Notes: a model not told the origin generated them from the sequence alone. A DNA stretch of 64,000 bases from Roseobacter sp. GAI101 (GCF_000156335.1 NZ_DS999213.1:2716929-2780928); one strand, 5' to 3'; positions 1 through 9,597 are shown, counted from the first letter of the stretch. Program-made: numbers and translations.

Positions 1-803
1 TCGGCAGCTGAACGGTCCACGTCGGCAGCATCGGTCATTTCGGTGATCTTCTCCTGCGCTTTGACCTGGCGCAGCTGAAGCTCAAGCTCTTCCTTGACGG
101 ATTCCAGTGCCGGTGCGTCTTTCAGACGCTTGTCTTCCAACTTGATGATATGCCAGCCGAATTGCGTCTCCACGGGCATGGAAACGGCACCGACCTCAAG
201 ATCCTGAACGGCGGTTTCGAAGGCGGGAACCATCATGCCGGGACCGAACCAGCCCAGTGATCCACCGCTTGGGCCGGACGGGCCTGTCGATTTTTCCTTG
301 GCGGTTTCCGCAAAATCTGCGCCACCGTCGATTTCTGCCTTTACGGCCAGCGCGTCTTCTTCGGTCTCAACCAAGATGTGCGACGCGTTAAATTCTTCGG
401 TCGGTTCGGCGGAGCCGTATTCTTCCTCATAGGCGGCAGCGAGATCTTCGGCCGAAATATCGGCGGCCATTGCCTTTTCAATTACTTCGCCGGCGATCAA
501 CTGGCGGCGCTCGTTTTCAAGGGACAAGGCCACGCGGGCAGGGACGTCGCCTTCAAATGACTGCTCAAGCGCGGTTTGCTGGACCAGCTGATCCAGAATG
601 CCCTTGAAGAGAACTTCGGGTGGCAGTTGCTGATATTGCTCGGGCAGTGTCGCGCGGGCAATGATCATGTGGCCTACGGTGATTTCTGTGCCGTTCACGG
701 TGGCGACGACTGTGTCCGCCTTGACCTCTTCCTGGGCCATGGCCGGCAAGGAAAGTGAGGCGGCAACCACGAAAGGTGCCAAGAAAGTGAGGGATTTTTG
801 CAT
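1..803 (-). CDS. Parvulin-type peptidyl-prolyl cis-trans isomerase (3' end beyond window)
   Basis: Periplasmic foldase of the PpiC/SurA/PrsA type, helping exported proteins fold by isomerising X-Pro bonds. The start is the ATG at 803-801, giving a signal peptide with a cleavage-like AMA-QE near residue 23. A SurA-like helical region follows (about residues 30-135). The parvulin rotamase domain runs from about residue 139: NASHILVET, then GGSLGWFGPG, then GWHIIKLED. The gene runs off the left edge at about residue 267, so the C-terminus is unseen. It is divergent from secA, which makes sense because the substrates of one are the cargo of the other, but no shared regulation is visible. The family call is secure; the choice between SurA and PrsA naming is not. 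Confidence 0.9.
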   Translation of the reverse strand, partial: MQKSLTFLAPFVVAASLSLPAMAQEEVKADTVVATVNGTEITVGHMIIARATLPEQYQQLPPEVLFKGILDQLVQQTALEQSFEGDVPARVALSLENERRQLIAGEVIEKAMAADISAEDLAAAYEEEYGSAEPTEEFNASHILVETEEDALAVKAEIDGGADFAETAKEKSTGPSGPSGGSLGWFGPGMMVPAFETAVQDLEVGAVSMPVETQFGWHIIKLEDKRLKDAPALESVKEELELQLRQVKAQEKITEMTDAADVDRSAA

Positions 804-978
804 TTATCTGTCCTAGGTTGGGCTGCCGCGAGGGGCTGCTACATTGACACGGTTTGGTGCGGCCCTTACATCGCCCTATGGGCGCGGGCTTGGCGCGGGT
901 TCAGTCTTGTATCTAGGGGCTGTCCGGCGGCTCGGCAAGCAGATCGCGCCTCAGATCATAACTTCGGCAGGAGATTGC

Positions 979-3660
979 ATGCTGGGCTTCGGAACACTCG
1001 CCAAAAAAGTCTTTGGTACACCCAATGACCGTAAAATCAAGGCGACGCGCCCGCTGGTTGAAAAGATCAACGCGCTGGAAGACGAATTTCGTGCCTTGAC
1101 GGACGAAGGTCTTATTCAAAAAACGGAAGAGCTGCGCCAACGCGCGCTGAACGGTGAAAGTCTGGACAACCTGTTGCCGGAAGCCTTTGCCAACTGTCGC
1201 GAGGGCGCACGCCGGACCTTGGGTCTGCGCGCCTTTGATACGCAGTTGATGTCGGCGATCTTCCTGCATCAGGGCAATATCTCTGAACAAAAGACAGGTG
1301 AAGGCAAAACGCTTACCGCGACGCTTGCCGCTTATCTCAATGCGCTGACGGGCAAGGGCGTACATATCGTCACCGTGAACGAATATCTTGTGCAACGCGA
1401 TGCTGACTGGATGGGCAAGGTCTTTGCCTCATTGGGGCTGACCACCGGTGCCGCTGTGTCTGGTATGACCGAAGAAGCAAAGCGCGCCGCCTATGAGTGC
1501 GATGTGACCTACGCCACCAACAACGAGCTGGGTTTCGATTATCTGCGCGACAACATGAAATCCGAGCTTAGCCAGATTTTCCAAAAGCAGCATAACTTTG
1601 CGATCGTGGACGAAGTTGACAGTATTCTGATCGACGAAGCACGCACGCCGCTGATCATCTCTGGTCCGTCGCAGGACCGGTCCGACATGTACAAGATCAT
1701 CGACGAGGTGATCCCGCTGTTGCAGGACGACCATTACGAGATGGACGAAAAAACCCGCAACGTCACGCTGACCGACGAGGGCAATGAATTCCTCGAGATT
1801 GATCTGCACGCCCGTGGTCTGCTTGAGGAAGGTCAGACCATGTATGACCCCGAAAGCACGACGCTTGTGCACCACGTAAACCAGGGTTTGCGGGCGCATA
1901 AGCTGTTCCAGCGCGACAAGGACTACATTGTGCGCGATGGCGAGGTCATGCTGATCGACGAATTCACAGGCCGCATGATGGCTGGTCGGCGCATGTCCGA
2001 CGGTCTGCACCAGGCGATTGAAGCCAAAGAAAATGTCGACATCAAGCCCGAGAACACCACGCTCGCCTCGGTTACGTTCCAGAACTACTTCCGGCTTTAT
2101 GACAAGCTGGCCGGTATGACCGGGACTGCCGAGACCGAAGCCGAAGAATTCATGGAGATTTACGGCCTTGGCGTGATCGTCGTTCCAACCAATGTGCCGG
2201 TGGCGCGGGTGGATGAAGACGATCAGGTGTACCGCTCTGCGCTTGAGAAATATCAGGCGATGATCGAAAAGGTGAAAGAGGCGAATGCCAAAGGGCAGCC
2301 CGCGCTGGTCGGCACCACGTCGATCGAGAAGTCAGAGATGCTCAGCAAGATGCTGACCGAAGCCGGGATCACGCATAACGTCCTGAATGCCCGCCAGCAC
2401 GAGCAGGAAGCGCAGATCGTCGCTGATGCAGGCAAGCTTGGGGCCGTGACGATCGCCACGAACATGGCGGGCCGCGGTACCGACATTCAGCTGGGCGGCA
2501 ACGTCGAACTGAAAGTGCTTGAGGCGCTTGATGCAGATCCCGATGCGGATCCCGTTGCGATCCGCACCAAGATCGAAGCAGAGCATGCCGACGAAAAAGC
2601 GAAAGTGATTGAGGCAGGCGGCTTGTACGTTCTGGCCTCCGAGCGCCACGAGAGCCGCCGGATCGACAACCAGTTGCGGGGGCGTTCGGGTCGTCAGGGT
2701 GACCCGGGGCGATCGTCATTCTATCTGTCGCTGGAAGACGATCTGATGCGGATTTTCGGGTCGGAGCGGTTGGAAAAAGTGCTGACGACGCTCGGTCTGA
2801 AAGAAGGCGAAGCGATCATTCACCCATGGGTGAACAAGTCGCTTGAGCGGGCGCAGGCCAAGGTTGAAGGTCGCAACTTTGACATCCGCAAGCAATTGCT
2901 CAAGTTCGATGACGTGATGAACGACCAGCGCAAGGTGGTTTTCCGCCAGCGTCGCGACATCATGGAATCCGCTGATCTGTCCGAGATTACGTCGGACATG
3001 CGCGAACAGGTCATTGATGATCTGATCGACGAATATATGCCGCCGAAAACCTATTCGGACCAATGGGACGGTCCCGGTTTTCAGGCCGCCGTGCTGGCTC
3101 AGTTGAACCTTGATGCGCCTGTCGCTGCATGGTGCGACGAAGAGGGCGTGGATGACGAAGTGATCCGTGAGCGCCTGATTGAGGCGTCAGAGGCGGCAAT
3201 GGCGCAGAAGGCCGAGCAATTCGGTCCTGAAAACATGCGCAACATCGAAAAGCAGGTTCTTCTCCAGGCGATTGACGGCAAGTGGCGGGAACATTTGCTG
3301 ACGCTGGAACATTTGCGGTCGGTTGTCGGGTTCCGGGGCTATGCCCAGCGTGATCCTTTGAACGAATACAAGAATGAATCATTTCAGCTGTTTGAAACGA
3401 TGCTCGACAGCTTGCGGACAGATGTGACGCAGAAGTTATGCCAAATCCGCCCGATGACAGAAGAAGAGCAACGCCAGATGGTGGCGCAGATGCAAGCGGC
3501 GCAAGCGTCTGCGCAAAACGCTGCTGCTGTCGAGCCCGAAGCAAGCGCCGAGGGGTTTGACGAGAACGACCCGAGCACCTGGGGCAACCCTTCAAGGAAT
3601 GATGAGTGTCCTTGTGGGTCGGGCAAAAAGTTCAAGCACTGCCATGGGCAGATGGTTTAA
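979..3660 (+). CDS. secA: Preprotein translocase subunit SecA
   Basis: ATPase motor that pushes unfolded preproteins through SecYEG at the inner membrane. From the ATG at 979 ([13 protein letters not shown]) the protein is 893 residues, normal for alphaproteobacterial SecA. An AGGAG at 969-973 lies six bases before this start. An in-frame ATG at 844 would add 45 residues with no SecA-like sequence and is rejected. Walker A is GEGKT near residue 106, and the [13 protein letters not shown] segment near residue 210 carries the Walker B region. The C-terminus has a Gln-rich linker and then the zinc/SecB-binding motif [14 protein letters not shown], complete with all Cys/His ligands. A terminator hairpin lies 26 bases after the stop. 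Confidence 0.98.
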   Translation: MLGFGTLAKKVFGTPNDRKIKATRPLVEKINALEDEFRALTDEGLIQKTEELRQRALNGESLDNLLPEAFANCREGARRTLGLRAFDTQLMSAIFLHQGNISEQKTGEGKTLTATLAAYLNALTGKGVHIVTVNEYLVQRDADWMGKVFASLGLTTGAAVSGMTEEAKRAAYECDVTYATNNELGFDYLRDNMKSELSQIFQKQHNFAIVDEVDSILIDEARTPLIISGPSQDRSDMYKIIDEVIPLLQDDHYEMDEKTRNVTLTDEGNEFLEIDLHARGLLEEGQTMYDPESTTLVHHVNQGLRAHKLFQRDKDYIVRDGEVMLIDEFTGRMMAGRRMSDGLHQAIEAKENVDIKPENTTLASVTFQNYFRLYDKLAGMTGTAETEAEEFMEIYGLGVIVVPTNVPVARVDEDDQVYRSALEKYQAMIEKVKEANAKGQPALVGTTSIEKSEMLSKMLTEAGITHNVLNARQHEQEAQIVADAGKLGAVTIATNMAGRGTDIQLGGNVELKVLEALDADPDADPVAIRTKIEAEHADEKAKVIEAGGLYVLASERHESRRIDNQLRGRSGRQGDPGRSSFYLSLEDDLMRIFGSERLEKVLTTLGLKEGEAIIHPWVNKSLERAQAKVEGRNFDIRKQLLKFDDVMNDQRKVVFRQRRDIMESADLSEITSDMREQVIDDLIDEYMPPKTYSDQWDGPGFQAAVLAQLNLDAPVAAWCDEEGVDDEVIRERLIEASEAAMAQKAEQFGPENMRNIEKQVLLQAIDGKWREHLLTLEHLRSVVGFRGYAQRDPLNEYKNESFQLFETMLDSLRTDVTQKLCQIRPMTEEEQRQMVAQMQAAQASAQNAAAVEPEASAEGFDENDPSTWGNPSRNDECPCGSGKKFKHCHGQMV

Positions 3661-3685
3661 GTCTCGATCTGTTCATGATGCACCT

Positions 3686-3721
3686 AAGAAGCGCTTTCGT
3701 TTTGACGTAAAGCGCTTCTTT
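3686..3721 (+). terminator. Hairpin terminator after secA
   Basis: A perfect 12-bp stem, AAGAAGCGCTTT (3686-3697) with its complement at 3709-3720 and an 11-base loop. It begins 26 bases after the secA stop. The 3' arm is T-rich (CTTCTTT) but no long T-run follows, so it may end transcription only partly. Confidence 0.75.
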
Positions 3722-3790
3722 ATGCGGGATTGATTCGGCCTAAAAGTTGGCGATTAATCGCTATGGTTGCATGGATTCGTATCTGGCAAT

Positions 3791-3827
3791 CCTGAGTTAA
3801 AGTATTAACTCTTTATTATGACTCAGG
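3791..3827. promoter_or_regulatory. Nested, mutually exclusive inverted repeats
   Basis: CCTGAGT (3791-3797) pairs with ACTCAGG (3821-3827). GAGTTA (3794-3799) pairs with TAACTC (3806-3811). The two hairpins share bases, so only one can form at a time in RNA. As DNA, either could be an operator. The element lies about 250 bases before the sugar transferase start. Its function is inferred only from symmetry. Confidence 0.4.
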
Positions 3828-3928
3828 TCGCTATCACTAAACCAGTTTTGCGAACCAATAGATTCGACGGAAACTATGGTAGTTAGCGGCTTTTTAGGCG
3901 GTTGCTTTTGATCTTGGTCAACTGGCTA

Positions 3929-3943
3929 GCCTATTAAATAGGC
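3929..3943. promoter_or_regulatory. 15-bp palindrome, possible operator
   Basis: GCCTATT-A-AATAGGC is a perfect 7+1+7 palindrome about 130 bases before the GTG of the sugar transferase gene. Its size and symmetry suit a homodimeric regulator. No specific regulator family was recognised. Confidence 0.4.
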
Positions 3944-4072
3944 GGAACGGCGCAAGATAAGCTGAAATTACGGTCACTCGTGTTGCGTGGCTATTACCGA
4001 ACTGTTAACTAGAGAGAATTATACCATTAAGGTTTTTTTAAGAATTTTGGAATTCTCTGTGGGAGACTGTTT

Positions 4073-4762
4073 GTGAAAGTAGATAAGGCAGCTTCATTCG
4101 CGATTAATTCGTCTGCAACTGCATCTTCGGCTCGGGATGTAAGCGATCGAGACAAGACAAAAACTGCTTCAGATACGTTCGGCTACGCAATTGCCAAGAA
4201 GGCGTTCGACGTAGTGATCTCGGTAATGCTTCTACCGGTGTTCCTGACGGGCTGCTTTCTGTTGGCCGTTGCCAATCCGTTCCTGAACCGCGGCCCGATG
4301 TTTTACGTACAAAAGCGGATGGGCCGTGATTGCAAGCCATTCATGGCGATCAAGTTTCGTACCATGACCTGCGTGGCCGAGGTCACCAGAGGTGCAGATG
4401 ACCCATTGGAAGTGAACAGGATTACACCTTTGGGTGGGTTCTTGCGCAAGAGCCGTCTTGACGAGATTCCACAAATCCTCAACGTCCTGCGTGGCGAGAT
4501 GAGTTTGATTGGTCCGCGTCCTGACTGCTATGAGCATGCGGAAACCTACATCGAAACAGTTCCGGGCTACCGTGAACGTCATGCTGCATTGCCAGGCATC
4601 AGCGGTTTGGCTCAGACAGAGGTCGGGTATGTTCAAGGGATTGATGCGACGCGTTTGAAGGTCGCAGCAGACCTGGACTACATAAGCCGCCAAAGCTTCC
4701 GCCTTGATACCTGGATCCTGTGGCGTACGCTTAAGATTGTCGCGGGTCGTGGCGGGGCCTGA
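4073..4762 (+). CDS. Bacterial sugar transferase (polysaccharide-initiating)
   Basis: Membrane enzyme of the PF02397 family that moves a sugar-1-phosphate from a nucleotide sugar to undecaprenyl phosphate, the first step of exopolysaccharide repeat-unit assembly. It has 229 residues: a polar N-terminus, one hydrophobic segment (about residues 40-65), then the conserved catalytic region with KFRTM, RKSRLDEIPQ and LIGPRP. It is the short form, lacking the extra membrane and CoA-binding-like domains of long WbaP/WcaJ proteins. The start is GTG with GGGAG eight bases upstream. It is the first gene after a long regulatory gap and is followed by a GTA-type spike-base gene. The sugar specificity cannot be read from the sequence. 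Confidence 0.92.
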   Translation: MKVDKAASFAINSSATASSARDVSDRDKTKTASDTFGYAIAKKAFDVVISVMLLPVFLTGCFLLAVANPFLNRGPMFYVQKRMGRDCKPFMAIKFRTMTCVAEVTRGADDPLEVNRITPLGGFLRKSRLDEIPQILNVLRGEMSLIGPRPDCYEHAETYIETVPGYRERHAALPGISGLAQTEVGYVQGIDATRLKVAADLDYISRQSFRLDTWILWRTLKIVAGRGGA

Positions 4763-4853
4763 ACGACCGGTTAATCAAGAGCATCGACCGTACCGTTAGC
4801 CGTTGATAAACATTCGTGAAGGATTGTTCATTGTCCCTACAACGGAGAATGAC

Positions 4854-5123
4854 ATGCCAGTTTTTGACAACTTCCACGATTATAGCGTTGGGCTAACAGG
4901 CCCGATTTGTGGTGGCTTTGATATAACGCCTGACGATTCCAATGATCTGGCGCAAGTTACGCGTGCCTTCATGGTGTCCGGTGCAGGCGATGTTGCTGTT
5001 GTTCTCAAGAATGGGACCACACTTGATTTGGCCGGTCTAACTGCGGGTGTTCTTTATCCCTTCAGGGTAAGTAAAGTGCTTGCCACTGGAACAACCGCGA
5101 CGGGGATCAAGGGCTTGGTCTAA
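4854..5123 (+). CDS. Spike-base protein like RcGTA head-spike base (Rcc01079 family)
   Basis: Small protein of 89 residues that resembles, from memory, the head-spike base of the Rhodobacter capsulatus gene transfer agent. In RcGTA that spike contacts the capsule of the recipient cell. Matching features are the ITPDDSNDLAQVTRAF segment, the AGDVAVVL strand, and the PFRVSKVLATGTTATGI ending. The ATG at 4854 is chosen because GGAG (4844-4847) lies six bases upstream; a start at 4803 would add 17 unrelated residues. No phage head or tail genes lie near it. It sits between two polysaccharide-initiating sugar transferases, which is unusual for a particle gene and may reflect a link with surface glycans. 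A possible fibre partner is at 20870. Confidence 0.7.
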   Translation: MPVFDNFHDYSVGLTGPICGGFDITPDDSNDLAQVTRAFMVSGAGDVAVVLKNGTTLDLAGLTAGVLYPFRVSKVLATGTTATGIKGLV

Positions 5124-5138
5124 GCCTGCGTAAACGGA

Positions 5139-5810
5139 TCATCGTCCCGTTAGCCGAAACAAGGCAGGCAGCGTCCCTATCAAAATGCCTAGGTCACCCG
5201 CGAACGTGATCGTCTGAACATAGTGTTTGTCCAATACGACACGCCGGACATAACACCCGCTTTGGCGATCCGTGATTTGCCACAGGCCCGTCACCCCGGG
5301 TCGCGTCGCCAGATAATGGTGAAGATCGCTGCCGTAACGTCGCAACTCTACTCGTGTCACTGGTCTTGGGCCTACCAGTGACATGTCACCTTTGATAACG
5401 TTCCAGATTTGCGGCAGCTCATCCAGACTGCTGCGCCGTAGAATATGGCCAAGCGGTATAATTCGCGGGTCATTTTCAAGTTTTCGACTTTTTGACCATT
5501 CGACTTTTGCCTCTGGTCGAACGTGAAACAAGCGGTTCAGCGCGCCATCGGCATCTGCGACCATTGTCCGAATTTTCCAGCAGCGAAATACCTTCCCGTT
5601 TTTCCCAACGCGCAGATGGGCGAAAAACCCGGTATGCCCGGTCGCCGCCGCCAGCAGCCACAGGATAAAGATCACAGGAACGACGATTGGCAGCAGAGCA
5701 AAGCAGATCGCGAGATCGAGCAGCCTTTTCCCCCCACGAAGATACAGACCACGCGCCCGGATGACGCGCGGGGGTTCTATTCTTTTTGCCGAATAGTCCA
5801 GAAACACCAT
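5139..5810 (-). CDS. Second bacterial sugar transferase (polysaccharide-initiating)
   Basis: PF02397-type sugar-phosphate transferase of 223 residues. A positively charged N-terminus precedes one hydrophobic segment (about residues 33-58), and the catalytic part shows KIRTMV, RRSSLDELPQ and SLVGPRP, then the PGVTGLWQ segment. It faces the transferase at 4073 across the spike-base gene and ends 16 bases from that gene's stop. The two transferases differ clearly in sequence (for example an insertion-rich middle here, residues 95-120), so they are not a recent duplication. They may start different polysaccharides. The acceptor should be undecaprenyl phosphate at the inner membrane; the sugar is unknown. 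Confidence 0.92.
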   Translation of the reverse strand: MVFLDYSAKRIEPPRVIRARGLYLRGGKRLLDLAICFALLPIVVPVIFILWLLAAATGHTGFFAHLRVGKNGKVFRCWKIRTMVADADGALNRLFHVRPEAKVEWSKSRKLENDPRIIPLGHILRRSSLDELPQIWNVIKGDMSLVGPRPVTRVELRRYGSDLHHYLATRPGVTGLWQITDRQSGCYVRRVVLDKHYVQTITFAGDLGILIGTLPALFRLTGR

Positions 5811-5904
5811 CCGAAGACCTTTTTAACCCAAAACCACAAATTCCCGTGGTGTGATTAAAGCGGCTCGGACGCTAAATTTACGTTAAAGATAGGGCATTCG
5901 GGCT

Positions 5905-6633
5905 TCACGCATACGTGAAGCTCACGTCGCCTTTCAGGATGGTCGCGGCAGTCAGGTTGCCGGTCGCATATGCACCGGTATCAATGGATACGACGCCCCG
6001 CCTGATGACCGGTGTATCGACGATCGTATGGCCATGGACCACCCACATGCCATCCGCACGGGGCACCCGCCCAAAATCCTTGTGACCCCACAAAAGTGTG
6101 CGATTTTCTTGCTCTTCGATGGCAATCAACGGGTCCGCTCCGGCATGGACAAATGCCACGTTGCCCGACGTCCAGTACTTGGGAAGATTTGCGACCCAAT
6201 CGATCAGATCCTCACCCATTGCCGCGAAAAGCTTGTCCCGGGCACGCTCAAGTTCGCCACCTGTAGACGTTTGCGAAACGCCTGAGACCCCGAAGCTTGC
6301 CAGTGTCTGAAGCCCCCCGTGGCGCAGCCATCTTTCGCCCTTTTCGACAGGGTTAACGATGAACTGCAACATCATGTCCTCGTGATTGCCCATCAGGCTG
6401 ATCACGTCAGGAAGCTCGTGAAGGGTCCGCAAGACATCCGCGCTTTGTTCGCCGCGATCAATCATGTCGCCAAGGCAAATGATCTGCGCTGCCGTCGTCG
6501 TCGCCGCGAATTTGTTCAAAAGATCAAAGCGCCCGTGAATATCCCCGATGGCGATCACGTTTCCCTCTGGTTCCAGAGGGCCAAACTGCACTTCAGGTAC
6601 GACCTTCGGGCGCTTCCACCACTTGCCTAACAT
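5905..6633 (-). CDS. PPP-like metallophosphoesterase (serine/threonine phosphatase family)
   Basis: Calcineurin-like two-metal phosphoesterase of 242 residues. All signature blocks are present in order: GDIHGRFDLL, GDMIDRGEQS, LMGNHEDMM, then FVHAGADP and VVHGHTIV. The GDxxDRG block is typical of the PPP family (like lambda phosphatase and PrpA/PrpB) and not of cyclic-nucleotide phosphodiesterases. The start is placed at the ATG 6633-6631 (MLGKWWKRP); a start 60 bases further up adds an unrelated leader. It has no signal peptide, so it is cytoplasmic. It is divergent from the YjbH operon and may dephosphorylate proteins or nucleotides (ApaH-like). The real substrate cannot be told. Confidence 0.88.
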   Translation of the reverse strand: MLGKWWKRPKVVPEVQFGPLEPEGNVIAIGDIHGRFDLLNKFAATTTAAQIICLGDMIDRGEQSADVLRTLHELPDVISLMGNHEDMMLQFIVNPVEKGERWLRHGGLQTLASFGVSGVSQTSTGGELERARDKLFAAMGEDLIDWVANLPKYWTSGNVAFVHAGADPLIAIEEQENRTLLWGHKDFGRVPRADGMWVVHGHTIVDTPVIRRGVVSIDTGAYATGNLTAATILKGDVSFTYA

Positions 6634-6653
6634 TAAACCGCCTATCGTTCCTG

Positions 6654-6674
6654 TGTTGCAAAACTGGCGCAACA
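6654..6674. promoter_or_regulatory. Inverted repeat between phosphatase and YjbH operon
   Basis: TGTTGC (6654-6659) and GCAACA (6669-6674) form a 6-bp inverted repeat with nine bases between the arms. It lies 21 bases before the phosphatase start and about 100 bases before the YjbH gene. It could be an operator for either divergent gene. Confidence 0.35.
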
Positions 6675-6772
6675 ATCTTGTAAATATGACCAAAGACCTA
6701 TTGCAAAGTTAAGTCTTTCGGGGAAATCTGTATTGTCCCCGCATTGAGCACAAATAATAAAAAGGTCCGCAA

Positions 6773-8893
6773 ATGCAAGGGCGCACACTAAAGATAGCAT
6801 CCGTTCTGGCCGTTGCAGGGGTTGGCGCGTTGAGTGAATCGCAGGTCTCCGCGCAATCCTTGTCGACATATGGCACGCCGGGTCTGATCGAGATGCCCAC
6901 GGCCGAAGTCCTGAACGATGGTGAATTCGGCCTAACCGCGAGCGTTGCCGGGCCTTCGTACCGCTACACGTCTGTTTTTCAGGTGTTTCCGCGCGTCTAC
7001 GGAACGTTTCGATATTCGATCGTTTCTGAACTAAGCGCTGGTGGCCCGAACAACGGCAACCTCTATGACCGCAGCTTTGACCTGCACTATCAGATTTCAG
7101 ATGAGTCAGGCTATCGGCCAGCCTTTGCCGTTGGCATGCGCGACTTTCTGGGTACCGGCCTTTACAGCAGTGAATATTTCGTCGCGACCAAAAGCTTCGG
7201 GTCCAAGATCGAAGTGACAGGCGGCCTTGGCTGGGGGCGTCTTGCGGGGCGCGGATCATTCTCGAACCCGCTTGGTATCTTGTCGGACAGATTTGACACG
7301 CGCGACGTTGGGACAACGGGGCTTGGCGGCCAACTTGAGACAGGAAAGTGGTTCCGAGGCGAAGCATCCCTATTTGCGGGTGTCAAGTGGGAGGTCAGCG
7401 ATCAGACCACTTTGTTTGCAGAGTATTCGCCTGACCTTTACACCAGAGAGTCCGCAAACACCGGTATCGACATCTCGACGCCCCTGAACTTTGGTCTGGA
7501 ATACCGCTTCAAGAACGGCGTGAACCTCAAGGGCTATGTCGTCGGCGGAAATGAAATCGGCGCGCAGCTGAGCTATGTGTTCAACCCCGCCGAACGTCGT
7601 TTTCCGGGTGGGCTTGAAGGCGCACCAAGGTCTGTCGGAGCCCGCAACAAGCTGGCGATTGCTGACTGGAATAACTCAGCCAAGGGCGGCGGTCCAGACG
7701 CGGTCCAGCGTGTGATCAAAGCCCATCTTGCTGATGAAGGTATGGCGCTGCAGGGTTTTACCTTGGGTGACCGGCAGGCAACAGTGCGTGTGGAAAACAA
7801 CCGTTTTGACGTAGAGGCCCAAGCCGCCGGACGCGCTGCACGGGTGATGGCCGCAACCTTGCCGCCACAGATCGAAAAGCTGACGGTTGTCTTTCAACGG
7901 CGTGGTGTTCCCATCAGTCGTGTCGTGACGATGCGGTCCGATCTTGAAGAACTGCAGTTCGACTATGACGGCGCATGGCGTACCCTCGCCCGCACCAAGA
8001 TTGAAGATGCCCATGATCAGGGACGTGTCGGCGAACTTGAAGAGATCTTCCCCGTATTTGACGCATCTGTCGGGCCGTATCTCGCGACGTCGTTCTTTGA
8101 CCCCGACAGTCCCATCCGTGCCGATTTGGGCGCGCAGTTGTACATGGCGTATCGCCCTGCACCTGGTCTGACGTTTTCGGGTCAACTGCGTTATCCACTG
8201 ATCGGGAACATTGCGGATTCAGACCGGGTGTCAGATTCCAAGATCGAACCTGTCAGAACAAACGCCGTCAGATACGCCGAGGAATCCGATCTGGAAATCA
8301 ACACCTTGTCGGCCGAGTATATCTTCCGTCCGGGCAAGGATCTGTTCGGCCGCGTTTCAGCCGGTTATCTGGAAAGTAACTTTGGTGGCGTGTCCGCCGA
8401 GGTTCTGTGGTATCCCGTTGCAAGCCGTTTGGCCTTGGGTGGAGAGATCAACTATGTCAAACAACGCGACTTTGACATGCTTTTCGGGTTTCAGGATTAC
8501 GACGTCGTGACCGGCCATGCCTCGGCCTATTACGACTTTGGCAACGGGTTCTTCGGTCAGCTTGATGTTGGTCGCTACCTTGCCGGAGATTACGGCGCGA
8601 CGGTGTCAATCGACCGCGAATTCAACAACGGTTTCAAAGTCGGCGGTTTCTTTACCCTTACCGATGTGCCGTTTGATGACTTTGGCGAAGGGTCTTTTGA
8701 CAAAGGTCTGAAAGTTGAAGTGCCGCTGTCGTGGTTCACCGGACGACCTTCTCGCAGAGTTCTTTCGCAGACAATCCGACCCATCGTACGGGACGGTGGC
8801 GCAAGGCTTGCGGTGGCAAACCGCCTGCACGGTGCTGTCAGAGAGTATCGCGGCAAAGACATGCGTGATGGCTGGGGGAGATATCTGCGATGA
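6773..8893 (+). CDS. YjbH-family exopolysaccharide outer-membrane protein
   Basis: Predicted outer-membrane beta-barrel-like protein of 706 residues in the YjbH/GfcD family (PF06082), used in export of an extracellular polysaccharide. A signal peptide (about residues 1-29, ending SAQS) is followed by the family's typical start, STYGTPGLIEMPTAEVLNDGEFGLT-like. The long body has alternating aromatic beta strands, including AEYSPDLY, GLEYRFKNGVNLKGYVVG and the C-terminal region SAYYDFGNGFFGQLDVGRYLAGDYG. It is the first gene of an operon with a YjbF-like lipoprotein (ATGA overlap) and a Wza-like exporter, the same composition as E. coli yjbEFGH/gfcABCD. Its exact transport role is not established even in E. 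coli. Confidence 0.93.
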   Translation: MQGRTLKIASVLAVAGVGALSESQVSAQSLSTYGTPGLIEMPTAEVLNDGEFGLTASVAGPSYRYTSVFQVFPRVYGTFRYSIVSELSAGGPNNGNLYDRSFDLHYQISDESGYRPAFAVGMRDFLGTGLYSSEYFVATKSFGSKIEVTGGLGWGRLAGRGSFSNPLGILSDRFDTRDVGTTGLGGQLETGKWFRGEASLFAGVKWEVSDQTTLFAEYSPDLYTRESANTGIDISTPLNFGLEYRFKNGVNLKGYVVGGNEIGAQLSYVFNPAERRFPGGLEGAPRSVGARNKLAIADWNNSAKGGGPDAVQRVIKAHLADEGMALQGFTLGDRQATVRVENNRFDVEAQAAGRAARVMAATLPPQIEKLTVVFQRRGVPISRVVTMRSDLEELQFDYDGAWRTLARTKIEDAHDQGRVGELEEIFPVFDASVGPYLATSFFDPDSPIRADLGAQLYMAYRPAPGLTFSGQLRYPLIGNIADSDRVSDSKIEPVRTNAVRYAEESDLEINTLSAEYIFRPGKDLFGRVSAGYLESNFGGVSAEVLWYPVASRLALGGEINYVKQRDFDMLFGFQDYDVVTGHASAYYDFGNGFFGQLDVGRYLAGDYGATVSIDREFNNGFKVGGFFTLTDVPFDDFGEGSFDKGLKVEVPLSWFTGRPSRRVLSQTIRPIVRDGGARLAVANRLHGAVREYRGKDMRDGWGRYLR

Positions 8894-9597
8894 TCCTACG
8901 TACAGTAGCCCTTGGCCTTGGCCTTCTTGCCTTGTCAGCTTGCGCACCGGGGCAAACCCTGCTGAACCGTGGCATCAGCATCGTGTTTAACGAATCCTCC
9001 ATGGTGCCCGCATCTGGCGGTCAGTTTCCGCCTCGATTTGCGGCCCTTGTCGCCGACCAATCCGTGCCGGCGATGATCCTGACCGTGGAAAGCCGCGCGC
9101 AGGCGGGCCGGCTGCTGTTGGAAAGCCGGATAAACGGCGTTGAAACCTGGCTCAGCTCGGATTTGTCGGCCGTGATGCTTGAAAAAGGGATGATGCAGGG
9201 CACACGCGGCCTTGGGTCGGAACTGTTTGCCGCAGAACTTTCCGAACCGATGCGGTTGATCCTGTCCGGCCAGACGGGATATTCGGACCGCCTGCACAGC
9301 AATCTGACAGGCAACGACGAAATCAAGACAACCACCTTCCGGTGTCTCGTCGAAGCGAAAGGTTCAAGCGTCATTCCGCTTGAAATTGGCAATGTTCCAA
9401 CGCGTATAATGACAGAAGACTGCAAGAGTCTGGACCAGTCGTTCCAAAATACGTATTGGGTCAGTAAAAATAGTGGCGCGATCGTTCAAGCGCGCCAATG
9501 GGCTGGGGACGATGTAGGGTATATCAAGACCCAATCGGCCTCCAGAGAACCGAGAAAGCCAACTCCTTCGACCAAGGTTGTACTGGCAGAAGAGTGA
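8890..9597 (+). CDS. YjbF/GfcB-family outer-membrane lipoprotein
   Basis: Lipoprotein of 235 residues. The N-terminus has a short signal with the lipobox LSAC (Cys17), so it should be lipid-anchored. The body matches the YjbF/GfcB group-4-capsule family, with residues such as NGVETWLSSD and YWVSKNSGAIVQARQW. Its ATG overlaps the YjbH stop in an ATGA, which implies translational coupling. A Wza-like gene follows after 15 bases. In E. coli the homologues belong to colanic-acid-like or group 4 capsule export loci; the exact biochemical activity is unknown. Confidence 0.88.
   Translation: MILRTVALGLGLLALSACAPGQTLLNRGISIVFNESSMVPASGGQFPPRFAALVADQSVPAMILTVESRAQAGRLLLESRINGVETWLSSDLSAVMLEKGMMQGTRGLGSELFAAELSEPMRLILSGQTGYSDRLHSNLTGNDEIKTTTFRCLVEAKGSSVIPLEIGNVPTRIMTEDCKSLDQSFQNTYWVSKNSGAIVQARQWAGDDVGYIKTQSASREPRKPTPSTKVVLAEE

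Larger units (their letters stand above)
3722..4072. other. AT-rich regulatory region before the exopolysaccharide genes
   Basis: About 350 bases without a credible gene, more AT-rich than the surrounding coding DNA. It holds at least two strong inverted repeats (listed separately) and a GTTAAC. It probably contains the promoter and control sites for the sugar transferase gene starting at 4073. No tRNA or known riboswitch was recognised. Confidence 0.5.

Noticed and set aside
844..978. Upstream extension of SecA by 45 residues
   Set aside because: The extension has no SecA similarity, and the ATG at 979 has a good AGGAG.
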